DNA from: Lichenostomus cassidix
Lineage: Eukaryota > Chordata > Aves > Passeriformes > Meliphagidae
Reading direction: 5' to 3'
DNA length: 64,000 nucleotides
Assembly (NCBI GenBank): GCA_008360975.2
Contig: CM039182.1
Coordinates: 14,170,324-14,234,323, forward strand
Shown here piece after piece: positions 1 through 13,900 of the stretch; the stretch's first letter is position 1, and every line of letters starts with the position of its first letter. The notes beneath the pieces were generated by a model. It did no database searches. It had not been told where the DNA came from and was given only the letters and a program-made list of their open reading frames with translations. The position numbers and the translations under genes were made by a program.

Positions 1-3000
1 TAGCATAACAAACACGTGCAGAATCTTCTGCCATGAGCAACATTTAGTGAAGCAGTTTTACACAAGTGAAATTTGCTTTTGCAGCAGAGTAAAAGGACAT
101 CAGCCGTAAACTGTGTGGGAGTTCTGCATTTTCTTGTCAAGTGCTTGGAATGAAATACCCTTTCTAACAGAGCACAGATTTGATGACTGCTCTGCTTTAG
201 AACTGTCTCTTGCAAATTGTTATTTTCTCTATTTAAAAAAAAAATCCCAATTATCTATTTTGAAAGTAAACCATTGTAATACACATACAGAGTTTTAAAA
301 TTCTTAATAGTTCTGGATTTTCCCTTCTCTTTCTAATAGAAGAATATTACAATTTTTGCTCTAATGAATGATGGGATTTTGGTAACTTCTGTGGTAGTAG
401 TTAGACTTAATTCTGTTTATTCAAGTGGTTCTCAAGGTATCATTTAAGGTTTTTGAGCTTGCTCAGTATTACAACTTCAGTAACTGGGAATTTTATCAGA
501 GATGGTGTTTACTTTCCCATCTGCACTTTCCATGGGTTTGTGGCTTTACACTGATTAGTGTAAGCACTGGACCCTCAAAAATACACTTAAAGGCTATGGG
601 ATCTGTACTTTTGAAAATGTAAAGTGTAGAAAAAATTGCTATTTTGAAGTGACTATAATGGAAACGCTTCCATGACCTTCAGACTATTATGAGTTCATAT
701 AACATCATTCTATGCTACTCCCACAATAATGTTTATTTCGTAGGAGCTAACTTCTTAGATGTGCTGTGTTTTTGTAATGGACACAACAGAGAAGTGTTCC
801 ATGAAGTTCTTAATGAACTGTCTTTAAGAATACTTTCACCTCTCTGAGGCAAATGAGATGTACAGCTATACATGAAACCAGTTAAAACAGTAAGTGGTTT
901 GATAAGTGAGGGCTCTCCACTGCTTCTGAAACTTTAAGAGATTATTCTGCTATAACAGTTCTGAAACAGCTGAACAGCTTCTTGTAGTCTTGTGATACTT
1001 CCCATCTGAAAAGCAGTACCTATTGGCCTATTACAGGATAATTTTCCACAGGAGGAAGCAAGCTGGGCTTTTCTTGTGTTTTCTTAGTGTACTATCTTAG
1101 TTTTTATAGAATATATCCTTGAGAGACATCACAAATGATTCCTAACAGCTTTATTGTTCACAAATCTGCATTCAGGCATGTACTTCAGCCTCCACAGAGC
1201 TCAAGAATTGACAGCAATTGAGCTAAAATGCAGAAACAACTTGAAATTAACTTCCATAAAAGTGGAAGAAAAGTAAATGTGTAAATTTCCTTCTGCATGG
1301 CATATCCAGATTGTTCAAGATGTGGACTAAATTTCTGAATTAGGTTACAGATAACTGTATTAGGTGTGTTGAAAGTAGCAGCATTTGATCTGGTGAAGTG
1401 AATGGGGGGGGGAAAGGAGTGAAGGAAATTTACTGTCTGGCTTTCTAACATTGTCAAATTTGGCCACTCTTTCCTGACTGGGGTAAGCTTGCTGTGTAAG
1501 CATGTATGATGTAAAGTGTTTCATATGGTATTGAAATTTTCTGCTATAGGAAAAGCATCTTTGTCTATATCCTTGGACAAAAGCTTTTTTATGGAAGGGA
1601 GAAGCTAGATTGTGCAAGTGGCAAAGTACAAGTATGGTAAACACTGTCATCTTTGTGCATGTTTACAAAGGATCCCATTGTAAGATCTTATTTCCGTTTT
1701 TTAAAATATTTGACATCACTGTTGCAATCATTCAGTATACTTTCTTTCATTGCGATAAACTTCCTCCGTTCATATCGAATAGTTTGCTCATGCAGTGAGC
1801 AATTGCAAAAATGTGAATGGGAAATCTGCAGAGCATGCAGGGAAAAAATGGTTTTCCATCAATTTTCTTTATCAGTCACTGATGATGGATGATCTGGGAG
1901 TGGTCTCTGGTACTCCAAGCCCCAGCCAAGTGCTCTCTCCTGTCGCAGGCTGTGTCCTGCTGCTGCAGTTTCCATTTCTGTTCCCAAGCACTTGTGAATG
2001 TGGCAGAAGCAGCCACCTTTGGCTTTCTGTGCTGCAGGATGTTGAAATATAATTAAATAAATCATTATCTTGATGAGTATGAAAATAATTTTAGTCACTT
2101 CTTTTGGGCTACAAAGGGAAGGAAATGTACTTAGTTTGGGGGACTCTTTGCTATGGACCTTACCAGTGGCACTAGATAAAGATTTCTATTTTTCTATAGG
2201 AATTTTTTTTTGTGTGTGTTATGAGAGCGCTAAAACAGAAGTGAATTTAAATGGCTGAAATAACAAAAGCACTTTCTGGCAGACCGTGATGTCAGATGTA
2301 CTAAGACAGCTTCATAACCTGGTTTCATAAAACAAAATGTTAATAGAGGCATATAAAATAAAATTAATTATATGCAACTATCTCCAGTAATAGAAGGAAG
2401 TAATATCTCAGCCTGTAATTTAGTGTAAGTAAAATACAAAATTTCCTGAAAGATAAAATTAGCAAAGGTGAATCATGCTTAATTTAACTGTTTCCAGTCT
2501 AATGGAAAATCACTGAGTAGCCATTAAAAATTACTTTGTATCTATCTGCTTAACTTTTAAATGGGATGCTTTAAACATTTACTGCAGAATGGCCTTTATT
2601 AGGCAGATATATTTGAATTATTTGTATGGGATGATTTTAATTCTGTACTGCTTGCCATGTCACTTTTTTTTTCTTACCACTTTATATTGGCAAATCAACA
2701 GAACACAAGAACTTTAATGCAGCTAAATAATACTTGCATTACTATAGCTTGTCTGAAATTTATAATAAGCTGTTAACAGGCTCATAATATTTACTCTCAT
2801 TGTTCTACATGTTTCTTAGGCTTACAGTGTGAATTATCCAGTCTAGGTTGGAGAAGGTTTGAGCATAAAAAACTGTTTCAGTTTGCATTTCAATTTGTCT
2901 TGTTAAAGTAGCTTGCTATATTCACCTGAGGTAGTAGGGGACTCACTAAAAAATCTCCCCCATGGGTTTTTGGGTGTAAATTGTAAATATGCCTGTATCT

Positions 3001-4718
3001 GTTAAAAAGAAAATAAGAGTCCAGAACATGTTTGCAAAAACATAAAGCAAAGGCAGAAAGAGGAAGGAAAAGATGAGCTAATTATTCCAGCTGAAGCTGT
3101 CACTTTTGTGAAAATGAAACTAGAGTTTTTGAGATTTCTTTTGTATCATTCTTGTTGAATAAAGCTGGTATTGAAGCCCAGGCCTTCATAAAAGGACAGA
3201 GGCAATTCCTTGGCAAGAAGCTCAGTTGTTGAGGGAACTGGGATGCTTCATTCCCAGTCCCAGGATGCTGTGGAATTGCCTGTTGTCCTTTCTTCAGTTT
3301 GCTGCTGCAGAGACAGTATTCCCTTGCTTTCCTTCAATAGAATGTGTTTCTTTTGCATGAGTATGGACAACCTGTTGCTTGTAACTTCAGAAAGAGTATG
3401 GAGATTTGCCTTTACTTTTTTTTTTTTAAAGGTTCTTAATTTTTAGCAGCTACTTATAGCAATCTGAATGCTGCTACTGAAATGAAAGCTTTTATGTTCA
3501 GGTTCATAGCACTAAGAGAAGCTGCAGAGGCACGACAGTGAAAGCAATTTGATGTGCGGTAGGTTGTATTTTGCAGGCTAGCATTGCAGTTATTCTTTAA
3601 GCAGTTGTTCTAGAAGTATTTGTCTTGAATTTAAGTTCTGTAAGAGGAAAAAGGTAATTACCAGTTACAAGCAAATTTTGTTTTCTGGCTTTTTGTTGCT
3701 GGCATACTATGCTTCTTCACAAGGTACTTTTCATTACCAATATGTGTACATTTGCTTTCCATTGCACTCAGTTCAGGTTTCCAGAGGCCTGATAGCATAT
3801 CTGTGGCCTTTGTTGAAAATGTTGACTGCTCATTCATGAATGATTAACAGGTTGTTTTTTTAAAGGCCCATATCTGCTTCCTACTGTGCCAGTATAAAAA
3901 CTGCATTCTGAAAATGCTGTGTGTGCAATCTTTGAAGAATGTTGTGTGTTGATCCTGGAAACTTTGTCCTGCCTGCACAAAACTCTTCCTTATCAATTAG
4001 CAAGGATTCAGTGCTAGCGGCCTTTTCTGAGAAAATGAGGTTAAATGTGGTAGATTTCTGTAGTGTTACACAGAGCATTACTGAGCCCTGCGAGAGGTTC
4101 TTCAAATTGCCAGAGTGCTTAATGGGCTGTAGAATTCTCATTCATGTTGTAGTGTCACAGAAGTATTTCTGCTTTCTAATTTTCCTACATCATTTTTCTA
4201 GCGAGAGTCCTTCACTGTTCTTAGCAGGAGAAAGCAACAGGAAAAGGTCTGAAATCCATATCAAATGAATGTTGAAGTGTTTGGAGTGTAAGGCGTTTTG
4301 TGTGTGCATGCATGGGCATGTTGAAGGACGTGTTCTTGCATTTCTGATAGTGAGAAGACAAGGAGTCTCTTTGGAAAGATTTAATTCCATGTTTATGAGC
4401 ATTCAGAGTTTGATAGTGCATAAAAAGGCCTCAGGGAGGGAAATTCTAGCTGGAAGTCCTGTTTAGTGTTTAGTACATATTTGAATCTCCCTTAACTGTG
4501 TATGTCTGCTATTTTGATCTAGGTAATGCTTTGTCTATTCAGATTAATACATTGTCACTGAGTAATGGCTTTGATAAATGAAAGTTAAAATAATTTGCTC
4601 TTTGGCTTGAAACTTCAAGGTTGTTTTTTTTCAGAACTCAGTTGTGATCTCACAAAATGGTCATCTGAAAGGAAAGGGGGAGGTGGCGCAGTGCCCTGAG
4701 CTCCACAGGGACATCCAC

Positions 4719-4760
4719 TGTGACCTCCCTGAGTGGGAGGAGTGTGACCTCCCTGAGTGG
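4719..4760 (+). repeat. 18-bp direct repeat, 24-bp period
   Basis: TGTGACCTCCCTGAGTGG occurs exactly at 4719-4736 and 4743-4760 in a GC-richer patch of the first intron. Likely a recent local duplication. Confidence 0.9.
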
Positions 4761-6539
4761 ACCTTCCCAGCTTGAGGGGTGAGGGGGCACTGACCTTCCT
4801 GCCAATGCTGGTGTAGAATGTACACTCAAGTAATTTCAGAAAACTCTGGACTTTCTAAAAGCTGTTTTTCTTATCAATAAACAAGAAATTAATGACAAAA
4901 TTAGCTTTGGTAAGGTAGGGTGCTGTTGACTGAGCAAAGTCGTAGACACGACAACGTTGCATGGCTCGGGGAATGAGGAAGTATCGTTGTGTGCTACAAG
5001 GTTATTTAAAATAGTTCCTGATAAGAGAGTCATATCCCTCAAAGACGTACTTACGAGCTAAGCTGCGCATTGTAGTCAGATTGATGGCTTTGCATTTTCT
5101 TAATGCTTCACTGAAAGCAGTAACTTCCAGATGCTTTTCAAAAATCTTGCATTTCTCCCTGAAAAATCTGTCAGAAGAGAAAACAACAGAGAATGAAAGT
5201 AGCTGGAGGGTTGGCTTGGCAGGACAGCTAGTTGTCTTGCTTGTTTCTTAGGACAAAAGTTCTGTCTTTTCCTTGAAAACCAGAAATTGGTGTCTTGAGT
5301 TTGGAAGCACTAAGCATTCAGAAGAAAATCCTTCATTACACTTTCATATTATGTTACTGCTTTAAACATACCTAGTATGCTGCCCAAATTATGCGGCAGT
5401 ACTTTGGCTGTCAGCTCCCAGTATTGGCTGAGCACATCCATGTCCTGCAGTTTCATCTGGAGTTGTCCTGGTTATAATACTGAAATGGTTGAAACCCTCA
5501 GTGTGAAGCCTTTGAGCCATATTCCTGTGTGTTGATTGAGAAAATGTTCCAAAAACTATACCGAGCATTCTGTGTCACAGGCTTTCTATTTGGAAAACAC
5601 TTTTGTTAATACACACAACTATTCTTTTAATGATGGCACTTAACTGTCTTAATTAAAACAAACAAACAGCTGTTAAATGCAGGCCAGACAGCAAAGCCTT
5701 CTCATTGTCTTGTGTGAAAGAGGAATTTTAGGAGGAGGTGAGGGTTGTGCAAGCCACCAGCTCCCTGGGGCAGCAGCCAGGGTGCTTGGTGATGCCACTT
5801 TTGGCACTTCCTTGAAATACAGGAAGGAGCTGGAGGTTTGCACTTCTGTGGTGCAGGTGCATGGTGTTGTTTCCGTGACAAACCCTGTGGTTTAAGGCTT
5901 TACATGGGAAATGCAGCTCTGCAGGCTCTTAGGAAACCAAGGCAGAAATGGTGCTCTCAAACAACAAGGTGTCAAGATTACTGCCCCAACATCCCAGGGA
6001 ACTGAGGTTCATCCCTGAAGAAATTAGGATGGTGCTTCATTCATAGTAGTGTTGTTTCTGCTCTTAGTGCTCTTAGTGCTCTCAAAAAAACCCCCAAAAA
6101 ACCGCAGGCATGTGTGACTTGGATAGTAGAAAAATACCCTTTTAATGTTCAAGTTTTAAAACAGATTTTTCTATTGAATCAGGTATAGAAGGATACTAGT
6201 TAGTTTTGGCTCTCTGATTTTGCCAGTGCTGCAATTTTTTTTTCCACCACTTGTGGTTTGCCTCAGATGTACTGTACTTGCTATATCTAGTAAGCTGTGT
6301 TTTCTCTTTTAAAGGCATGCAAAACAAGTCCATGCCCGTTATAATCTCATTAAGTTCCTCTCTAGCTGCTTCCCCCTTTGGTTGTGGATATTGCCCATAT
6401 TTGGTTCTACCTATGGTGCAATCAGTTTATATCTGATTGTGTGGTATGATATGCTGTCTTGCCTGAGCAAACCCTGATAATTTATGATTAGATGTGGCCT
6501 AGATTAGCATCTTATGATTTTAATGTTTTAAAGTACATT

Positions 6540-6555
6540 ATAAAAGATCTTTTAT
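6540..6555. repeat. 16-bp perfect palindrome
   Basis: ATAAAAGATCTTTTAT reads the same on both strands. Intronic, function unknown. Confidence 0.85.
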
Positions 6556-7715
6556 GTAATGCAATAGCAACAGGAGGCGCAAGGACTTGTCTACAGCAAA
6601 GCTGCTCAGTTGAAACCAAGGGATGGTATAAATTGTACGGTTCCTTCCCTTAGAGTGCCTAAATATTGTGCCTCCAAATACAGAAATGGCAGTGCATTAC
6701 CAGGAAGCTCTTTAATTTGGTTTAATAACTAGCTGCTTTCACAATCCCATAATCACAGCTCTTGTGAAAACACAGACTCTTACATTCTGCATGGCGTGTT
6801 TGTATTAGACTTTAAAAACTGAACATCTGAAGCTTTATTTCTCTCCTAAACACCGTAGCAGCTCATTTGGAAGTATTTGTGGTTTCAGTAAGTTCTGTGG
6901 TCTTTTAGCCATAATTCCTGCTGGCTGCTGCATTAGTAAACTATTTATTAATGAGAAATTGTCATTAGTGTTTTGATTTCTTGTAGGTATTTGTTGCTCT
7001 ACTTTTGTGCGTGTATGTGAATAAAATGAGGTGGATAAGAATATCTGCTGAATTTCTACAAGAAGAGCGTTATAATTGAAACACTTGGTGGTATTTAAAT
7101 ATTTTTAAATAAGCATGTTTGAAAAGGCATGCAGATAAACCATCCAGGTTTATTCAGAGTTTCTCAGTCACAACATTGTGCTAATTTTCCAATTGAGCTG
7201 CCTGTTTAGACCTTGCTGAGAATACAAAAGTGCTGCTCTACATTCACCATCACTGCATTAGCAGTGAGGTGGAAAGGCTGGGGAACAATCTTTGCCTAGC
7301 AAGTGGCATCTCAGAAATGCTATGTATTGTCTTGAACAAGATCACATCAGTTACAGTTTCTGAGCAATACTTGAACTGTAAAGCTGAAGTTTTTCAACAA
7401 GGTATGGCAAGCATATAATTTTTTGATGACGAATCCAGTGTATTTCAAATCCACTGTAAGACATAATTATCAGCTGTCATCTGTAGAGATGCTGAAAATT
7501 TTGTTCAGTATTAAATAAATATAGCTTGTGATGTCTACCTTAGAATTAAGAATATGATGTTCTTACACCCCAGCATCTTGTGGCTGTCCTTTGTGCTTTT
7601 GTACTTAACAACAAAAAAGGGAGTTTGTTGGTTTGTTTCACTACTGTATTCTGATTTGTAAGGGAGCATTCAAAAATTCATTTGCTCGTTAACAGTGCAT
7701 TTCTTCTCTCAATAG

Positions 7716-7979
7716 CCAACTACTCCACCAAGCCAAGGGAGGCCTGATTCACCAGTTTATGCTAATTTACAAGAACTGAAAATATCTCAGTCTGCACTTC
7801 CACCACTACCTACAAGTGCTCCAGTCCAAATAAATGGGGAATGGGAAACCCATAAAGATACGACAGGACGCTGTTATTACTACAACAGAGGATCACAGGA
7901 ACGAACCTGGAAGCCTCCGCGGTGGGCCAGAGATGCAAGCATTAATAAAGGGGATTCCCACAGCCATGCAGATCATGAG
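7716..7979 (+). CDS. ARHGAP12: ARHGAP12 visible exon 1: proline-rich segment and WW domain 1
   Basis: 264 bp, phase 0 at both ends, 88 codons, beginning PTTPPSQGRPDSPVYANLQ and ending SHADHE before GTAGTT. The WW domain reads GEWETHKD..GRCYYYNRG..ERTWKPPRW with both signature tryptophans (visible residues 43 and 65), the central Tyr triplet and the closing PP. WW domains bind proline-rich ligands. The preceding SPVYANLQ is a plausible phosphotyrosine site, an inference only. Just upstream of the WW domain is a Pro-rich run (LPPLPTSAP). Confidence 0.96.
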
Positions 7980-10900
7980 GTAGTTCCTTCTGAGATCAAA
8001 AGCAATGAGTTTGTAATGCATATGAATGGTCTTTTGCTGTGGAATTTGTTATCTCTGAGTTTCAGGGTGCAAGGAGTGTCTTCCTTTGTCTTCTTGGTTA
8101 TGTGTGTTGGTATGAAGTAGTCAACAGTTTCATTTTTGAGTTGCTTTTGTGTACAAAAATGTGTACGTGAACTGTGTTCAAGGCTAGTAACTTGTAAAAA
8201 TGCCTGTGAAAACAGAACCATAGCAGATATTGCTACTTTTGACTAAACTATGTTCAGGCCATAAACATATACTTTAGATATCTATCAGTGGATTTTTTTC
8301 ATTATGTAAAAGTTTTGCTTTTGCAAAGCCTTTTGGCAAAGCTTTGCTTCTGACCTTGCTTGAGGGAGTTCAACCTTACCGTGAAGTTATTTATGTTAAA
8401 AGATGATTTGGACTAATATTTGAGGTGCTGATTTATTCTGTGCAGCCAGTTGCTAGGGAAAGCCTGACTTTGGGGTGTGTTCATCTGAACTGCAGTGGTT
8501 CAGATAAAACAAAGGAATAGTTGGAAGATGGATATTATTATTGAAATATGCTTAAAATAGTGCTCTTTTGTCCAAACTGTACTGAGGTTAACCAGTTTCC
8601 TGATGGAAAGAAAAAGCAAATATTTATCAAGAAATCTTCTGCATATTTTACTTCTATACACTTTTCAAATATATATAGTTTTGGTGGATTTTCTCTTGCA
8701 CTATATAACCATATATAGCCTCTCTATGTATCCTGTATATATAAACTATAAACCAAGTGTTTACTTTTAAAATTGAATTGTGGACTGCTCTAATAGTTTT
8801 GGTTGCTGGAAGCCTGTCACAGAAGTCTGCCTCTGGAAAGGCAGTAACAGGAACAGGAGGGAAAGGGAAAAGGAAACCTTTCATTTGCTTTGGCAATGGC
8901 CTTCACAGCAGCCATGACATCCACAAGCATTTAAATAGCCAAATTTTCTTGCCACAGGCAAATGGCAGCAACAGGCAAACAGATGAAATGTTTGTGCCTG
9001 TCCCTTTGGTATCTCTGGTGATGGTCTATTAATTTATCACTGACTGTCCTTTTGCTGAATAAGACTGGTTTTGGTCTGGATAAGGTGATTGCTTTTTTAA
9101 GTAGTGATTCTCCTTGTGGTAAGTGCAACTGGTTTTCTCATTCTTGTAGTTCTTCCTTCTTTTCACAGAAGGACTTGCAAGAATTCTTTCTACCTGCCCA
9201 TCTGCAAGTGATCCCTCTGACTCTTACGTATTTGTCTGTACCATGACTTCACCATAGGGCTGCATCTTCAGAATGCTTGATTTTTAAATTTTTTTTAAAT
9301 TGCCCACAACTTCTTTCAACTCAGTTCTTCTGTTTATTTGTGATGTTTCAGGTACCACAAGTTGGCCATCAGACAGTTATGTCTATCAAGTTTTCAGCCT
9401 TTGTCAGACCAGTGAATGATCCATGCTTTGGTTTTTACCTAGACACTGAGACTGTATTTCCAGTAGCATAAGCTCCTTAATTTGTGTCTTGTCTGGGTTA
9501 TCAAAATGTGAGTTTAGGGAGATACATGTTGCAAGGTCATGTCAATCCACTTCCCACTTACCAGTATGTTGATTTTGAAGCTGCCTTTTCTCCTACCCCC
9601 CTTCCTCTGCTTTCCTTTTCTGTTAATTTGGGAATTTATTTCACATTCCACTGTTTGTGTTCCTTTTTGGTTTTGACCTCTGGCTACTTAAACCAATATA
9701 GAGTAAAGGTTGAGATCCAAGCTTAAGCGACAGTAAAATGTAGGGCATCCCAAGTTTTGTCTGATTAGGAAAAATTAGAGCTAACGTCTTAATAATTATA
9801 AGTTGGCTTTTATACTAGTCTGAGTTAAGACTCTTACAGTAATAAAAGAGTACATGCAGAAGGATTAAATGCTAGTTTCTGCTGATTTGTCCTCAGAGGA
9901 GCTTATGTTGTAAAATTATGTAGCAAAATGGCAAGGTGATGTAAAAACAAGAACTGAGTGATCCCATATTCTAATATATGAGTAATCTATGAAACATGAC
10001 ATATAGTTGGGCTTTGAACTTTGTGATTAGGAAATAGAATTTTATTGGATAATTAAATAGGGGCAGAATTGTGCCTTATTTGCCACAGTAGCTGCTCACA
10101 AATTTGGCACAAAGAAAACAGTCATGACAGTTAAATGGATGTTTCATGTTACATGGATAGGATGTGGGGAAGCAGTGAAGTCCTATCAACAGGGACTGTA
10201 AGAAAGTGTATAAGATTTTGGGATTACAGATAAAATGAATTAGAGGAAGTGACTTGTGAATGTATTTGCGGAAGGAGTGCTTAACAGTAACTAGGAGAAA
10301 TTTGTCAAGTGAAGTGATTTAATTAAGTTGAAGTGGAAAAGGAATGAGATATCACAATATCAGAGAACTCAACCCCCTAATACATACATGGGAGATCATA
10401 ATGTGAAGTAGACATCCACAAATTACTCAACAGCTGTAGAAATGCAGTGGGTATTAATTGAATTTCAAAACTAGATTTAAATCATGTGACCAGGATGCAA
10501 TTTCATTCCATGTTTTTTGTTTCAGAATAAACAAATGGTAATAAAGGGGTGGTAGCTTCCTTAATTAGTGTTCTTCCTGATTATTTTCACTTTCACAAGT
10601 AGTAGTAACTTTAAAAGCTAGACTGGTTAAATGATAGAGAGACAGCTGTTCCTGTTAAATGCATGCTAATGAACTGGTCTCTGCCCCCAAGAATTTTCCA
10701 CGTAAATGGAAAAAAGCCAAGAATGACAGTAGAAGCAATGATGAGGCTTTCTTTAAGTGTGGTATAGTGTAACTGAGGCTGAGACTTAACATAAAGCACT
10801 GACAATATGAGAAAAGCATATAGGCAGTTAATGCTGAAAACGTGTTGAAATTGAAATTGAAAGCTGTTAAATGTGGTTTGGCCAGTGTTCTCTAAACCTT

Positions 10901-13900
10901 GTTGATGCAGCTTTAACAGTCATTCCTGACAACTGAGGGACAAGGAATGCACTAGCTTGGTAAAATTTGTAACAACTCAGGAATTTTGTTGAAGTTTAGT
11001 TCTGCAAAGGTAATGGGATATGAGTTAAGCCTTGAAGCATCTAAACTATTATTATATGGATGCCATGCATACAGACACATTAACAGTCGTTCTTATTGAA
11101 CAACAGTGGTTTTTCTAGGAGAATTTTCATTTTTAGGTCCTCTGTTTAGATTTACCTGTGTATGGTTTCTTCAGTATCAGGAGTTGCTTGGAAGAGGCAA
11201 ATACCTATGTATTATATTATTAGGTCATAATCTCTGTAGATAGTAATAATAAAAATGTCCAAAGTCTTCTACATTGATTGGCCATATGTCAACACATTTA
11301 ATATTTAACCAACAAAGCAATGTAAACTTAAATACGTGTATTTAAGTTTATAGTTATCCTATGAAACAGTAGTGCAAATGGGGCCAATAGCATTCTTTAC
11401 AACTCTTCAGTCTTAATTCTGCAAGTGTAAAAATGGGACTGAAGACTCCCCCCACAGCCCTGTGGTTAGAAATTGGCATGTGAGAATTTCACATTGCCCC
11501 ATGTGCAAGAGAGGTAGCACTGGTTAATCCATAGTTTATGTGCTCACATTCTGTAAGCTGTAGAGGATATTTGTTTTCTCATGTTCCTTAATTAATGACC
11601 TAAAAATTTCCTGTGGGTTTTGCTATGCTTGGTAAGCTGGCTCATGTCTGTGGAGGGAGTTTTTGTCACACAAGTGGTAAGGTACTCAGAAAAGTAACAC
11701 CAAACACCTAAGTAGAAATAATTTGGATATGCCAATGAACATGTAGTCTCTAAACCCACTGACTTTTAAAAACTGGGGAGTTTGGGGTAATTGAATATTT
11801 TTGGTAAGATCTAACTTTTTTAGGAGAAGTTTTTTCCTATTTAAAATTGAAATTGTGTCTCTCTCCTGCCTTACAGTTTTTCTCTTATGGCAGTGTTTTT
11901 GAACCATAGTATTTTACTCCTGCAGTTTCTGAGTAGCAGGGTGTCTTAAATGTTATGCATCCTGCTAGCTGAGGATCCAAGACATTGTGAAAGGAAATCT
12001 GCATAGAATTCCTCAGGAGACCACAGCATAGAGATGTTGTGGGAGATGAAAGCAGGAAGATTTTTTTTTGATGCATGGAATGGATACTTAAAATAAGACT
12101 ACAATGTGTTAGCAAGGCGATAAACAAGGTTTATGGGGGAAGAGAAATTTTTTGATGTGTGTAAAATATTTTCTCTGCATTACCATCAAACTTGTTCCTA
12201 GCATCATAATTCGTTTCTACCTTCAGAAAACAATTTTCCACCTCAGCTAGCTGTGCTTGGTAGAAAGCCTTGCTTTTGCAGTGCTCCTTGTCATGTGCAT
12301 CAGAGCTGGAAGGAGGGAGGTAGAAATTTGTAATATTTTAAGGTGCATTGGACAAATACTATAAAATGCTAGGACCTAAGAAGATGAAACTAGAGTTTCA
12401 CGTTGTCTTTAATCACTATTGTGTTTCCAGATGTATTTGAGAAAAGGAGAAGGATTTAGATATGAAATCTGGGATGTTGCCAGAAAACCAAGGTAGCAGC
12501 CCTCCCAGTTTTTTTTTTTAAGGCAATGCAGATTACTAAAGCTGACTCTCTTCATCATTCAGTAATGTAAATTTGTAGGATTAAAATTTAGATAGGCAAA
12601 ACCCCTGGAGTTTAAATATGAGTAGCTGAAACCTGGTATAGTGGAAATAAAAAAAAATGTATCAGTATAAGCTAGTTGCTCTGAAAATACTTTGGATTGC
12701 CTGTACTGTAAAAATGCATCTCATTCTCTCATGTAAGATATAAAAATGTGAACTCCCTGATTTCATTACTATTCTCTTTCTAGTCAAATAATCTTTGATC
12801 TTTCAGATTTTAAAGCGCTTTCATTCTCAAAACTGCCTTATATGTTTCTGACTACTTGTAGCATCTTTCATCAGAAGAAAACGACCACAGTTCTTGTTAC
12901 AGCCAGTCAGATAGTCAGTATGGTTCTCCTCCAAAGGGTTGGTCAGAAGAGTTGGATGAACATGGTCAAACCTTATATACCAATGACTATACTAATGAAA
13001 AGGTACTTTTTCCTTCTTCTCATCATGTGTTCTAAATCTTTTCCACTAATTCACTTCTAGAAATGAAAACATCATTTCCAAAAGTGAAGAGCATACCTCA
13101 GCAGTAGCTCCTTTTTTTTTTTTTTTAAATATGCATGAAGCTTTAGCAAGTGAACTGACTTTTTTTCTTATGTATGTTTTTTGTTATTTAGAAGAAGTTT
13201 TAGTTCTAGTTGCTTATTAGATTATATTAAATGAACATACCATGTGCAATTTTTTAGTTCCTGAACACCCCCATCTTCTTAGTTACACTTCACGAGTGAA
13301 CTTCCTACCAATAAGTTTTTCTTACTGTCTTTTAAGAGCTGCTCTTGTCTACATAAACCTTCCAGTTAAGGTATTTTTAAAGTGAATATAATGCTGCTGT
13401 ATCACTTTCTTAATTTCCTTTATTAGAGAGTTTTGCTACTGCTTTCAGATGTAGACAAACTTCTCAATTAAACTACAGCCATATCAGCAGATCTATGCAG
13501 ATTTGTGTCCTATTCTTATTATCTAATTGCTACTGACAACTTACTGTGATTATGGACATTCCATAAAAAATTCTCCCACATAGGGTAAATTACTGTATTT
13601 GTTTACATTTGTAAAGCAGCCCATTTTTCTAATTGTTCACTGACATTGCATTTTGAGGTGTTTTGACTTCTAAAGTGTTCACTGAAACAGTACTTTGTTT
13701 ATCATATTATAGCATCACCTCGTCTCCAGTTGAAGATTGCAAGTTTTATTTGCAATGAATTTTTAAATAATTGGATTTTATGTCAGTTTTAGAATTTTAT
13801 CCTCTTTAATCTGTTTCTGGCAAACATCTGAATAACACGTTCCTATGTTTTACCAAATATGCAGCCTTCTTTTTTAATTGCACTGGGATTGATAGAAAGC

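Larger units (their letters stand above)
1..7715 (+). other. ARHGAP12: ARHGAP12 intron, 3' part (enters from outside the window)
   Basis: This stretch precedes the first visible exon and ends in a TTCTCTCAATAG acceptor at 7714-7715. No exon matching the SH3-containing N terminus is present, so the preceding coding exon must lie upstream. Open frames on both strands are short (under 110 codons) and show no recognisable domain. I see an 18-bp direct repeat near 4719-4760, a short tandem motif near 6058-6083, and a 16-bp palindrome at 6540-6555. Confidence 0.8.

Noticed and set aside
7980..8120. Read-through of exon 1 for 46 codons as an alternative C terminus
   Set aside because: No nearby polyadenylation signal seen and the open length is within chance.
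12842..13060. 72-codon open frame over exon 2
   Set aside because: It is in a different frame from the ARHGAP12 exon and has no similarity; a shadow of the real exon.
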